64,000 nt of DNA from Telopea speciosissima (lineage: Eukaryota > Streptophyta > Magnoliopsida > Proteales > Proteaceae), in the NCBI RefSeq assembly GCF_018873765.1, contig NC_057917.1, positions 52,941,464 through 53,005,463 on the forward strand, in the 5' to 3' direction. Below the pieces are notes generated by a model. The model made no database searches. It was not told where the DNA came from and saw only the letters and a program-made list of their open reading frames with translations. Both the position numbers and the translations under genes were made by a program. Below, piece after piece: positions 1 to 11,050 of this stretch (the first letter of the stretch is position 1; every line of letters starts with the position of its first letter).

Positions 1-335
1 CCTATAAATGGATTCGAATGCGGATTGAATTCGGATTTTCGACCATCCATTTACATCTTTGTCTTGTGTAACCCGGACCTTCCTCCCCTAGCGGATACAA
101 TTCACTCTGAATCCATGCCTCTTAGATCATGATTCTCTTTTCCTCATATTCTAGAACCAGTTGAATCTTCAAAAACCCTCAAGATCCTTATTTACTTGAT
201 TTTTTATTATTAAGTATTCAGATTTTTATCGGAGTAGTTGGATTTTTTTCCGTATATCTCTAAACAAGTACGGATGTCTCTAAACAGATACAGATGCGGA
301 TTGAATTCAAATTTTTGGTTATTCATTTAAAACTC
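1..335 (+). mobile_element. Mutator-like MITE, family A, copy cut by window start
   Basis: This stretch matches the intact elements at 3496-3912 (opposite strand) and 53599-54010 (same strand). It has the same order of blocks: a CGGATT-rich outer part, a central CCCGGACCTTCCTCCCC block, TAGATCATGATT, TCTAGAACC, and an AAGTATTCAGATTT block. The left end lies outside the window. The right end is degraded: the terminal TTTACATCCCT is not found near 335. It has no coding capacity. Confidence 0.75.
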
Positions 336-424
336 TATCATGTGGAACCAGGTGGGAGTAGACAAGCTCCACTTCTCTAATGAGAACGCGCTCTAATGTG
401 ATTATGAACACTCCACTGCTCGTG

Positions 425-640
425 GGATTCAAGACCTTAACCTTTGAGATGTATGATGGTTCTTGAGATCCGATAGACCATCTCAACTACTTCAAGATAA
501 CGATGATCTTTACGGGGGGCCCCAGACCCCATAGATTGTAGAGCTTTCCCAACAACTTTGAAGGGATCAACAAGAATGTAGTTTGCATGCAACTCCAATT
601 AAACATGACATCACCTTCAACTCAAGGTCAATGCACGGAC
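425..640 (+). pseudogene. Ty3/gypsy gag fragment, decayed
   Basis: Translation from about 438 gives LTFEMYDGS, a stop, then DPIDHLNYFKITMIF. This is the conserved start of the plant gypsy capsid domain, which usually reads FEMYDGTTDPxDHLxxF. A second in-frame stop follows at about 539. The flanks contain no protease, reverse transcriptase or LTR that I can recognise, so this is an isolated relic. Confidence 0.6.
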
Positions 641-659
641 CCCAAAATTGAGCTACAAA

Positions 660-2560
660 TTGGTGTATCTACTGAAAAGAATTTCTAAAACGATGACTCC
701 CAACTCCAACTGAACATGCATCACTCCATGAGTGTGTTGGTTGTGTTGACATTAATGAGCAACACCATATCCAAGCAACAATACTCAACAAGGCTTTGGA
801 CATTATGGTGTATGAATTGAGAATTTATAGTGGATTGATAGATTTGGATTGATATTAGATGACATGTCTTGGAACTTGCAATGGGTTGCATAATATATAT
901 GGATTAGTTTTGGATGTTACAACTGTTTTGAATATTAGAAGCATGTATTCAAGTAAAAATTCCTCAATATATATAAGAATAAGTGTTGTTGTTTTGGTTC
1001 CTTTTTTTTTTTCTTTTTTTTTGAAATATACACGTTTAAAACTGGGATCGTCTATTTTCCATTTTTTACCATTAAAACCTGTACCGCATGTTTCTATTTT
1101 TTTGTCGTTCCGATTTTTGCTGACTATGGTTAGTTAGAAGCCTCAACAAAAACCACAAACTTAACAAAAGGCACACAAAAAAAAAAAACAAAAAAACAAA
1201 CAAAAGGAAATCTGGATGGAGTTTATTGTACTAACAAAAAATATACATTGATACATATTCATTACAAAAGAAGATGAAGACATTGGCCACCACCATCTCG
1301 TTCAATGGCGTATATCCACTTCCTCACAATCGAGGAAGATGAACCTCTAACCCACTGCAAGGCAGAGTAAAAATCAACACCCCGACCCAAGAAGGAACGA
1401 GGATGATGATACAAAAGAGGAAAAGGATGAAATACATAAAGGTCATTATAAAAGAAGATGAAAAGACTTCACAAGAAGAAGTAGAGCAACAGGCTAGTCA
1501 CAGGTGGGATGAGAGAGGTTGCAAGGTTCAACAAGTCTAGGTTCACAGAATAAGAACCTAGATGACAATTACTACAACATTATAACACCTTCCACACCAT
1601 CCCTCTACTGCACAACATGCTCCTCCCCAAAAAATTGTTGGTGTCTTTCCACCTGAAGCTAAAAAACATGTTTGCAGCAAAGTTAGACATTTTCCCTCAG
1701 GCTCATCTTCTCCCCCTTTCTTGCGAGCGATGACGATAAAAAAAGCATTTTTAGCCTGTGACAACATAACCGCCACCGGAGGAGAAGGAGAGGTCCCTAG
1801 ACAACTCTCAGATGCCGGAGCATCGTATTGAATGAAGAGTGATCTAAAGACGGACATATTGACCAAAGAGTGATCCAAACACTAGTCATAGCACCATCAC
1901 AAGAAGTGAAACCCCCACCGACATGGCAAGACTGGGTTTCCAAAGGGGAACTTAGCATGAGCAGCCCCACAGAAGGACACTCTAAAGAAAGAAAACAAGT
2001 TTAAGCAAGATCACGGAATGAAGACTTCCTCAGAAGGAAGCTAGTAGAATTAGACAGAGCTCCGACAAGAAGAAAGACAATTTAAAACACCCACGAATAG
2101 AAGGAGCAGGTGTACTCCCCTTAAAATAGAGAAATAAATGGTCTAGATCCACTCAAATGAATAGACGAGATCTTGCAATTCATTTCTCCACGAAAAATTC
2201 CACCGATTTCCAAGGAAGTGGATGAAGTGCATTACCTGAATGGCTTATTCAAAATGTCACCATTAAAAGGACGCAGCCTCAAAAAGATGCGTAAAAAGTT
2301 TAAATTGAAGCCCCCAACTGCAGCACAAGGAACATACAATTCAAGTCTTAATTTTCTAAGAAGGGGCATTGGTAATAAAATGGAGCATTTAATGTTTAAG
2401 TCCAAGACTCCCATGCTAGAAGACCAAGAGACCAACTCCAATTGCAAAAAGTCCAAGGGTAGATACCCTGAGCGCAACCTGAACAAGGCCAAGAAGAACG
2501 GCCAAAGTTTCATTGAAAGCCCAAAAAAGCTACAAATCAATTAAAAAAAAAAAGTTTAAC
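660..2560. other. No recognisable gene
   Basis: Several open frames of 90-120 codons occur on both strands around 1560-1880 and 2170-2540, but they match no family I know and overlap each other on opposite strands. The region is probably decayed repeat DNA. A-rich and T-rich runs lie near 1006-1020 and 1178-1200. Confidence 0.5.
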
Positions 2561-2561
2561 T

Positions 2562-5300
2562 TTAAACCCGACCATCGAGGTCGGCTTGGCTATTAGGTTC
2601 GACGTCGGTAGGGTCAGCATTAGCAAGGACAACATCTATGTTTCGAGACTCAGGGGAGCACCTTAGGCTTATTATGAGTGTTATCCTGGGGGTAGGCGAA
2701 CACGGCGGCCTCAGCATCAAGAGCATCAAGCTCAGAGCATTCAAAGTTGGGCACTAGACGAAAGACGAACTCCCGAACCTCAACTTGGCACTCAGAATGA
2801 ATAGAAATGGTAGCTTCAATAACTTCGGGTCTGAAAGCGTCTGAAGCCCTGAACTCATCCACCGCTCACTTCCCTGCAGCCGCCACTTCCTGGGCCAATT
2901 AGGCCCCCACAATCTACAACTTATCCTCAGTAGACTGCAGGCTTTCCTCGGCCGACTTAACCCTTTTAGCATAATATTTTGCCTTTCTCTCGGCTTCTAA
3001 CCACAGCTCATCAGATTCGCTCGCAGATATACAATCCCTCTCGGCCTGCTAGGAGAAGTTCTCCGCTTTTACTCGGGTTTGCTTCAGCTCCTCCTCAAGC
3101 CCCTTTACTCTTCGAGAAGCCTTCATCAAATCTTCAGTAAGCAAGGTGAGACGAGCCGTGTCTCGGGTCAACACCTCGATTAGTTTCAAAATGTATTCCC
3201 TCTCTACAGCAAGATGATTCTCAAATAGGTCCCGAGCCTCCAAGATCTTCATGTACCGATGTCACACATCAGTTAAAAGAAAGTGGTTTGAAAGAGGTCC
3301 CACACAAAGTAAGAACAAGAACAAAATAGAAGATGGAGAAACAGTAATTACCTACCCCTTAAATGTAATCCAGAATCTCGCTGTGAAGTTTCCAATCTTC
3401 TAACATCATAAAGTACGTCTCGTTCAAGGACAACCAAAGACGACAAGGCACCTCCTCAAATGGCAGAGGGTTGTTATTCCTCTCATCACTGAAAGTAGGG
3501 ATGTAAATGGATAACCAAAATCCAAATCCAAATCCGCATCCGTATCCATTTAGGGACATCCATATTCGTTTAGAGATATCTAGAAAAAAAATCCAAATAC
3601 TACGATACAAATCCGTCCAAAAAAAAATCCAAATACTTAATAATAAAAAAAGTTTAGTATATAATGATTTTGAGGGTTTTTGAAGATTCAACATGTTCTA
3701 GAATATGATGAAAAGAGAATCATGATCGAAGAGATATGGATTGAGAGTAAATTGTATCCGCTAGGGGGAAGAAGGTCCAGGTTACACAAGGCAGAGATGT
3801 AAACAGATGGTCAAAAATCCGAATCCGATCTGCATCCGAATCCGTTTAAAGGTATCTGTATTCGGCTAGGAAATATCTGGATCTAATCCATATCCGATCT
3901 GTTTACATCCCTAACTGAAGGAGAAGTGGTCGTCTCCAGATTCTCGATGGAAGAGGCGTTCCCCGCCACATTATCGGTTCTCTGGACCATGTCGCCCGCA
4001 GTGACCTAAAGCTCAATAGAAGCCCTCGGGATCGTCATAACCTCAGCGATCGAAACACTATTATCGCCATGGGGAGATTGGCCCCCCTCATCAATCTCCC
4101 ATCCTCCTCAGGAAAGATGAGGACCTATTGACCCTTTGATAACTTGCCCACCTTATAATAAGAATGGTCGGACGAACCCCCTCTTTTCTTTATTCTGATC
4201 GTCCTCCTTGTTGCGACCCTCTTCAGCTCATATCGGGAAAGTTTCACTTCAAAAAGAAAAGGGGAGACAAATTAAATGACGTTAGCATCAACAGACAAAG
4301 CCAAAAGAAGTTACAACAAGCTAAAATTATCTCTAGACTCACCGACTTCCTGAGCTCCTCAACTACCTCTAGGGACTCAAACATCGACAGATCGATCGGT
4401 CAGCCCTCATTGTTTATGGTATCCAGACCAACCACCTCCGCGGGAGAAAGGAGTAGCATCCGGTTGACTTCCTTGTACCGCCCCTGGGACATAAGCCGCC
4501 ACATCATGCTAAAGGGGATAGATTCCCCACTAGACAGACAATGGTGACAAAAAAAAGTATTTCTTCTTCCATTCCTTATTAAAAGAGGTTAAATTCCTAA
4601 TCAACCCTCTCATCACTCTGGGCGGGTGACTAATTTAGTACTAGTCGCCCTTAATCGTAAGTGAATGCCAGTAGGCAAAAAGCTTAATAGAAAAGTTAAT
4701 TTTGAGGGTTTCACAGGCGATTACAAAACCCACTATGATCATCCATGAATTGGGAACCAATTGGGCAGGAGCAATACCATACCAGCCTAACAATTCAGCG
4801 ATGAAAGAATGAATGGGAACCCTAAATCCCAAACAGAAGGTTGACTCATACAAAGAAACCTCCCCAAAAGAACTAGAGCACGCTGTCTCATTAGAGGAGG
4901 GAAACCTAAGCCTGATCGATTCTGGGATGTGGAAATAAGACCAGAGGTTCTCTAATTCCCCCTAATTCATTGTACTAACCGCGTCTCTCACTCCTTCAGG
5001 CAAAGCAGGATCTTTTCAAGACCCCATCTTCTCCTTACCTTTTTCTAGAGGGAGATGAATGATCAGAAGTCATTTTCAAGAGGAAAATCGAGAAGCCCAA
5101 GAAGAACCTAATGAAAACCCAAGAAATGCAAGGAAAGATGATGATAGAGAAGTGAGAACTTACTGATTGCAGACAAAATAAACTTGAAAGAGGAGAAATG
5201 CACCGCTGAGGAATCGAGTAGAAGAGACGATGACTTGACCCCTTATCATGTACTTTGCAACCCACGACACGCTTAGCAAAGGGAGAAACTAAAAGGTCCA
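2562..5300 (-). pseudogene. Gypsy-type transposon protein remnant (putative-transposon domain plus coiled coil)
   Basis: Read on the minus strand, 4853-4530 encodes the plant domain found in 'transposase (putative) gypsy type' proteins. The visible blocks are FRVPIHSFIAELLGWYGIAP, QLVPNSWMIIVGFVIACE and, after a stop, a W-K-K-K-YFF block. Further downstream on the same strand, 3252-3049 encodes a charged, heptad-like coiled coil (LTEDLMKASRRVKGLEEEL). More charged fragments run to about 2562. This is the order seen in these proteins: N-terminal domain, variable linker, long coiled coil. Many stops and frameshifts break it, and a MITE (3496-3912) is inserted in the linker. It is non-functional. 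The identification of the domain is from memory of the family. Confidence 0.6.
3496..3912 (-). mobile_element. Mutator-like MITE, family A, intact ends
   Basis: The element is 417 bp and runs from AGGGATGTAAATGG to CTGTTTACATCCCT, so its ends are inverted repeats of about 14 bp. It is the reverse complement of the copy at 53599-54010. Flanks CACTGAAAGT and AACTGAAGGA look like a diverged 9-10 bp target duplication. It sits inside the gypsy-type remnant, so it is the younger insertion. It has no coding capacity. Confidence 0.8.
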
Positions 5301-6393
5301 AGCGATAAAGGAACCTTCAATGCCGCCAAAAAATCAACTGCTCCCAAGCTAAGACACAACACTTATCAGAATTCGCAAACACCTTGAAAGTTTGCGCAAA
5401 GGAAAATCGATGGTCCTAGTGAAAGCCCAGCTTAAAAAAAGCCTCTAGAAAGAAATTCTTGTGGGCGCGAACTTTGAAAAGAAACTTTTCGAAAATAATG
5501 ACATGTGACTGAAATCACTCAACATTTGATCTCAGCCGAAGAAGGCCAAAAGATCTCAGCAAACGACCTACTCCCTTACCCCTATTCAGACTTAAGTTAG
5601 TGGGAGGCCTTTGATACGCATAAATATCATTCACCAATATGTGTCAGATACATGGCATAAAACATCTACACTTCACCAAGGATCCCCAAGACACCCAAGG
5701 ATCCAGATTCATCCACTGCTCCACGAAGGACCCACAGTAAATCCAAAACATCCACATTGAGGCTTTCCATGCAAAGTATTTTCCAAGTGGGAAGCTAACT
5801 TGATGGCTAATTCGGGAAACTTTCACTAAGAAGATTCCCATTGAAGATCTACCTTTATTCTTTCCCGCAGAGAACCAATTTCCATAAGGAAGGCTTCCTA
5901 AACGGAACTCTCACAACTGCCCTATACAAGGTATAAGTACGTGGCGAAACCCATAGGTACAACTCGAATTCAGTACTGCCTATTCTTTACACTCTTGCTC
6001 TATCAATTCTAATCAATGTTGGTGAAGAAATTTAGGCATCGAAGAGTTCCCTTTGGTCTTCTTTTGTGTCTCTTGTTTCATCTCCATCTCTACAAGCCAG
6101 TGCAACGCCACATCAAGACAATCCCAATTTTTGCGGCAAAAAAATTCATTTAAGAAATTTAGTCTTAGCTTCTCGTGTGTCTCACTACCTGTCTTTTTAG
6201 AAAGATTGATTTTTAGACATGCGGGATGTGAGATCCATTTTATTTTAGTTTCAACACCCTATACCTATGCCACGTGTATGTTTAAGGCCAATTCTATCTA
6301 AACCATTTGTTCTAACTTAGAATTGGGAGAGTGTACGTGCACAAGATGTATAAAGATAGGAGAAATTTGATTGAATTAGACTCTAAAATTTGA
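5301..6393. other. No recognisable gene; possible LTR debris
   Basis: This region is directly upstream, in minus-strand terms, of the gypsy-type remnant and could be its LTR. A TATA-like run occurs at about 5927-5940 (plus strand), but I find no matching second LTR, primer-binding site or polypurine tract. Open frames here are short and match nothing. Confidence 0.35.
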
Positions 6394-6401
6394 CACATGA
6401 C

Positions 6402-7554
6402 CTTAGTTAGTAAGTTCGGGAACGACAATTGAACGGGAATGGATACATACGGCAATTAAACGGACTAGATAGTAATAATACTTTTCAAAAATCCGGCTTC
6501 ATAAAATGCATACGGTAATAATACGATACGCATTTAATACGTGTATAATACAGCATAGATGGCAATAATACTTTTAAAAAAACGGGTATATATTCATTAT
6601 ATAACATGCATTCACCACCTAATAAACAAAATAATATCATGATTTTATGAACTAAAATAAACACAATAATATAATATCCTATATTACATCTCTAAGATTA
6701 TCATTTAACATACCAAAATATCAATAAAGTAGTCTCTAAACCATAAAATATCAATATAATAGTCTATTACAGAGGATAGGTCCAAAGCTGCAAACATTTT
6801 TTTTGTTTGCAGAATGTGGACCTAGCCGTAGCGGTTAAAGGGGCATTCATGGGCCTGTGAATATACTTTTATGTGGGCGTGAGGCTATAATTAGAAGTGG
6901 AAATAGAAAAGGCTAGAAGGGAAGAAGGGGCAAAATTAAAGCAGACACAAGCAAAAGAGAGAGAGATAGAAAGAAAAGCCCAGATGTATTCAGTGCTGAA
7001 TGTGGATTGTGGTGAGAATCAAAAAGGCTTTCCGTTTCTATTTTTCTATGGAGATGTAGTTGGAACTTGTGATTTTTCGTTTGATTAGCAAACAATAGGA
7101 AATAAAGATCCCGTTTATACTAATCACAGTAGAAGAACAACAGTGGAAGAAGAAATAAAGAAAGGGATACTAACCACAAAGGAGAAACGTCGCCGCTACC
7201 ATCGCCGTCGAAGCTTTGACAATCGCAGGTGTTGAACGGAGATGGGGAGGATGATTGGAGATGGAGGGGGGCTGCTGTTGCCTGCTAGGGTTGGAGTGTT
7301 CGACGCAAATCGCAAAAGAGAAAGTGAAATCGTTTCTAAATTCTAATCTTTTGGGTTTTTTTTTTTTTTTTTTTTAAAACATTAGGGTTAAAACTCAAAA
7401 AATATAAACCGTATAATACCTAAAATATATGAGTATAATATTCGATCGATTAAAAAATGTGTTTTTTTATAAAAATACAGGAAAGTGCGGGGATGGGAAT
7501 ATTATTCGTTCAAAAGTTCAGATACGCATATAATACGCGTACTTACTAACTAAG
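6402..7554. mobile_element. Non-autonomous hAT-like DNA transposon, 1.15 kb
   Basis: The ends are 14-bp perfect inverted repeats: CTTAGTTAGTAAGT at 6402-6415 and its complement at 7541-7554. The direct repeat CACATGAC lies immediately outside both ends (6394-6401 and 7555-7562). An 8-bp target duplication is the hallmark of hAT elements. Sub-terminal DNA is rich in short motifs such as TAATACG and ATACGC, as in many hAT elements. The interior (about 6800-7340) is less AT-rich and looks like a 5' leader and first-exon remnant, but no transposase domain is readable. Confidence 0.82.
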
Positions 7555-7883
7555 CACATGACTAATCTAGATCATGATTTGAACAATCAATATCAGGTCA
7601 ACCAGATCGGCCGATTCATATCAATATCAATAGAATCGATGGACGAATACAAACCAAGGGTAAAAAAGTAGATATGATTTTTAATGAAAATCAGGGATAA
7701 ATTCGTCCAATTTCCAATACCTAATCTAGACAATATCATCTCTATATCCAACCGTCTGAATATGTATAATTGTACACATCATCTATTTACATAGTAAGGT
7801 AAAATAGGAGCCCTGTAAAAGTTGTAATATTTGGAAAAGTAATCGAACCTTGCAATGATTATAAATTAATCAATTAATTAATG

Positions 7884-8046
7884 GCCTATAAAAACAAGTA
7901 AAAAAATTAAAAAATAAGATCCAAAGTCCAAATCCCAAGAGCAAGAAGAAGAGCTCCATTTATAAAGCAAAGCAAAAAACTCATTTAGTTGTGTTCTCTG
8001 TCCCTCTCTCTCTTTCTCTGTCCCTCTCTCTTTCTCTCTCACAGAC
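7884..8046 (+). promoter_or_regulatory. Core promoter and CT-rich leader of the small gene
   Basis: TATA-like boxes CTATAAAAA (about 7885) and TTTATAAAG (about 7957) precede a pyrimidine-rich leader, CT/TC repeats at about 8002-8042. This is a common plant layout of TATA box, then Y-patch or CT-rich 5' UTR. Which TATA box is used cannot be told from sequence alone. Confidence 0.45.
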
Positions 8047-8092
8047 TCACTTGGAGGAGTAAAGAAGAGAGAAGGAATCCGTCCATCAATCC

Positions 8093-8158
8093 ATGGAGAA
8101 GAAAACAACAAACGTCCTTTTCACTCTCAGAAGCAAACCCACCACCACCAACAACTAA
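8093..8158 (+). other. Upstream ORF in the leader of the small gene
   Basis: An ATG in the presumed 5' UTR opens a 21-codon frame (begins MEKKTTNVLF, ends PTTTNN) that stops 99 bp before the main ATG. If the transcript starts near either TATA box, scanning ribosomes would meet this ATG first. Whether the peptide is conserved is unknown. Confidence 0.35.
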
Positions 8159-8257
8159 TTCTCCCAAACATTAACACCGGAGACCCAGGGAGGGACACAT
8201 ACGGAGAGATTCATTGGAAGCTTCGCTCAAAAAAAAACAAAAAACAAAAATCGGGAA

Positions 8258-8737
8258 ATGGCGACATTGCAGAAATTCAAGCTTCTGGCAACACAGTGTG
8301 CAATCGCCGGAAGTCCAACACGAAGCCCAAGCAATAGCCCCGTCATCCATCTCCGCCGCCGTAAAACCCTACGAATGCTGCTCAGTCGCAGCAGCGGTAG
8401 TGGACGCCAATTGTTTCGTGGGGGGGAATCGCCGGATCGGCAAGGAGTCGTCCCCGATTCGAATCCGCCGGAGAAGAGCAAGGGATTGCTGAGTCACACC
8501 CTTAAGGATTTGTTCATCTCTTCCCCTCCGCCAAAAGGAATACAAGAAGACAATCTCAGCAAAGCCACGGAGAAGATCAGAGGCGGCGACTTGGAAGCGT
8601 TTCCCTCATCGATCATCAATCGTGAGGATGGTTCCGCGGCTCGGCGCTTCACTTTTGGATCGTATCGGTTCCGGTTATTGAGTAGAGCTTGGCGACCTGT
8701 GCTGATTGCTATTCCGGAGTCAAAAGAAACAGCCTAG
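8258..8737 (+). CDS. Small basic plant protein, 159 aa, function unknown
   Basis: This is an intronless frame with a plausible plant start context (AAATGGCGA). The N terminus reads MATLQKFKLLATQCAIAGSP, followed by a Ser/Pro stretch (TRSPSNSPV) and a basic patch (HLRRRKTLRMLL, about residues 31-42). A KDLFISSPP motif lies at about residues 83-91. The C terminus is basic and aromatic and ends with an RAWRPVLIAIPES block. I recognise this overall pattern, MATLQKFKLLATQC at the start and WRPVLxxIPE at the end, from uncharacterised small plant proteins, but know no function. No signal peptide or membrane span is visible. Upstream are TATA-like boxes and a CT-rich leader; downstream is non-coding DNA with GA repeats. 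GC content is clearly higher than in the surrounding repeats. The coding status is fairly sure. Confidence 0.8.
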   Translation: MATLQKFKLLATQCAIAGSPTRSPSNSPVIHLRRRKTLRMLLSRSSGSGRQLFRGGESPDRQGVVPDSNPPEKSKGLLSHTLKDLFISSPPPKGIQEDNLSKATEKIRGGDLEAFPSSIINREDGSAARRFTFGSYRFRLLSRAWRPVLIAIPESKETA

Positions 8738-9419
8738 CCGCCACAGTCACTCTCAGAACCTCAAAGGGAAGAGAAATTATTATTGCAGGGGTAATACGAG
8801 CTAATTTACGTTATTTTTATTTCTCTCTCCTTCACTGCTCTGCTCTACTCTACTCTGTGCTTTGTGCTGTGAAGTGTAATTTGGTTGGATTGAGGGATGG
8901 AGAAGATAGTTCAGAAGCGAAAAAGCGGAGAAATTGAAGATCTGGCATCGAATTTCTATCTCAAAACCTTCGTTTTTTTTTTCCCCTTTATTTTTTAGGA
9001 AGAATTTGTGGGATTTTGTTTTGGAATTTGGAGGCAAAGCCCAATTACACATTGGGGCCAAATTGGCTGGGAAGTGGGTAACTGTGGAAGGAGCACTGGT
9101 AGTCTGGTGTGATGCTTTCAAAATCATGTACACAGTGATTTGATGCATTTTGGAATTATTTTGAACTTTCCGAGAGAAAGAGAGAGAGAGAGATATCTTT
9201 GGTATTTGGAAGTGGGCAATATATAATCATCAAAAGCAGAGAAGACCAAGCGAGGGAGAGCGGCTGACAGTGGGAGACAGTGGCCCCTTTCTTTTGAGAA
9301 AAGAAAACAAAGAAAATAAGAAAAAGGCTTATCTCTAGCATTTTCTTTTGTGCACACTCTCTGATTACTCTCTGATTTAATCATTTTTCTTGTTTTCTCT
9401 GTTTATTCTTCATTCATTG

Positions 9420-9422
<3 letters not shown>

Positions 9423-9450
<28 letters not shown>
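9423..9450. repeat. (GA)14 microsatellite
   Basis: Uninterrupted GA dinucleotides. A shorter GA run is at 9173-9192. Both lie downstream of the small gene. Confidence 0.95.
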
Positions 9451-9455
<5 letters not shown>

Positions 9456-9582
9456 GAGATCAATTATGAAGGTTTCAAATTATGGCATCACATAACGGTA
9501 ATGGTATTGATTTCGGTCAATATTGATACGGTTCTCGAGTCCAACAATTTTGCCTACGATTTTTGAATAAAAAATTTGAGAT

Positions 9583-9633
9583 AAAGAATGGTCACGATTT
9601 TTTTTTTTATTGATGAAAAGAAAGAATGGTCAC
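9583..9633 (-). mobile_element. Tail-only retroposon micro-insertion
   Basis: Perfect 13-bp direct repeats AAAGAATGGTCAC lie at 9583-9595 and 9621-9633. Between them is a 25-bp insert. In its sense (minus) direction it reads CTTTTCATCAAT followed by a run of A. This has the structure of a LINE-type retroposition product cut down to its tail. Confidence 0.7.
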
Positions 9634-9835
9634 TACTCACTAAGGCCTATCCGTGTCTGTCGAAAAATTATCCTATGAGGTTATCTGCCCAGGATAGTTT
9701 TCTAGTGCCCCTAATAAGAGGGGTGGATTCCAATCGGGTAGTGTCTTTAAATTGGGGTAAGGTGGTCATTTCCGTTCCTTATAAGAGGAACAAACTGTAC
9801 TAAACAGGGAACCTCAGAGGATAAAGATCTCAATC

Positions 9836-10066
9836 CTAGACAGGTCTTCGTATACCAAAAAGATCTTATCCAGCACCTTGCCCGGGCTGCATGTGCAGCA
9901 TCGGACAGAGTGAGGCATGAAAAGACCGCCTCACCCCTACTCGGGCAAGACGCTCGGATAGGGGTGAGGCGATCTTTTCACCCCTCAATCTGTCCAACGT
10001 TGCATGTGCAGCCCGAGTAGGGTGCTGGACAGGAGCCAAGTCCCTCGGTATACTATGCTGTGGGAT
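9836..10066. mobile_element. Fold-back (hairpin) element
   Basis: The arms at about 9868-9945 and 9957-10030 are near-perfect reverse complements, joined by a loop of only about 10 bp. Shared blocks include CCAGCACC, CGGGCTGCA, TGCATGTGCAGC, GACAGA and CGCCTCACCCCTA. Weaker complementarity extends outward to GTATACC on both sides. Near-identical flanks AGATCTCAATCC (about 9825) and AGAACTCAATCC (about 10067) suggest a target duplication. RNA from either strand would form a long hairpin. Confidence 0.65.
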
Positions 10067-11050
10067 AGAGAACTCAATCCCAATAAATTATTTTTTAACC
10101 ATTTTGCTTTTGATATGTATGGTTCAACCGATTCCTTATTGGTTAAAACATAATATCAGCATCAATTGATACTCTCTCATCCGATATCGATACTTAGAAA
10201 TCATGCATGATATAGGATGCTCTGTAATTTATAAAGTATTTCATATAAAGTTTAACTGTTATATTCACTAGGAAATTCAACACACTTGAGCTCGCTACCC
10301 CATGGTTTTAGAAATCGATATCCGATTAATCAAATCAATCGATTCATCAGATTATTGGTGGGGGTCGATATCAATTCATAATCGTTCCCATATTGATAGA
10401 TCGATATAAAATAAGGATAAAATGAATTTTTTTTTAAAAAAGATCAATTTTTAAATCAAACCAATGGTAAATCCATTCCATACGGATCGATCTGGATCGA
10501 CTGATAATGATGCCGACTACTACATCCCCGACTTCTATATCCCTGCCCCAGCCACAAGTTCAATCTTTGGTCTTAAAGTACTCCAATGATTTCAAAGGTT
10601 CTATTTGTACCGACCTAAGAAAAAGTTAAAGCAAAAAAGCAAAGGGAGAGGAGAGAAGATCCTTATGGGAATAAGCACCAATGATTATTGGAGAACCATA
10701 AAACATGTAACATGTATTTTGATCGTAAAGATCCTCTCGTGTGTTAGGAGTTGGGTAGAATTTATTTTTTAAAAAGGATAAATTACACATCACTCCTGAT
10801 TTTCAAACAAAACTCAAATCATCCCGTAATTTTTTAAAATACTTAAATCACTCCCAGTATTAGACCTCAATATGACAAATTAGTCCCTACTGTTAAGTAC
10901 TTTGATTTCTAGTGTTAAAGCTTTATATTAACTCTCTGGATTAGTTTTATACAATGCAAAGAACAAACCTTGTCTATGAATTGTAGAATCCCTAAGCAGC
11001 TATACAGCTTAGATGTTGGAGTGATGTGAAATCTACTTGTTAAGTTTGCT
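10067..11050. other. Repeat-like, no gene
   Basis: The stretch 10305-10510 is a low-copy repeat rich in ATCGAT and GGATCGA motifs. Related sequence occurs at about 7575-7745 and 42960-43140. The rest shows no coding signal. Confidence 0.4.

Noticed and set aside
2173-2544. Open frame of 123 codons rich in lysine, with a long overlapping frame on the other strand
   Set aside because: No ATG at the start, no known motif, low-complexity composition, and it sits in repeat-like DNA.
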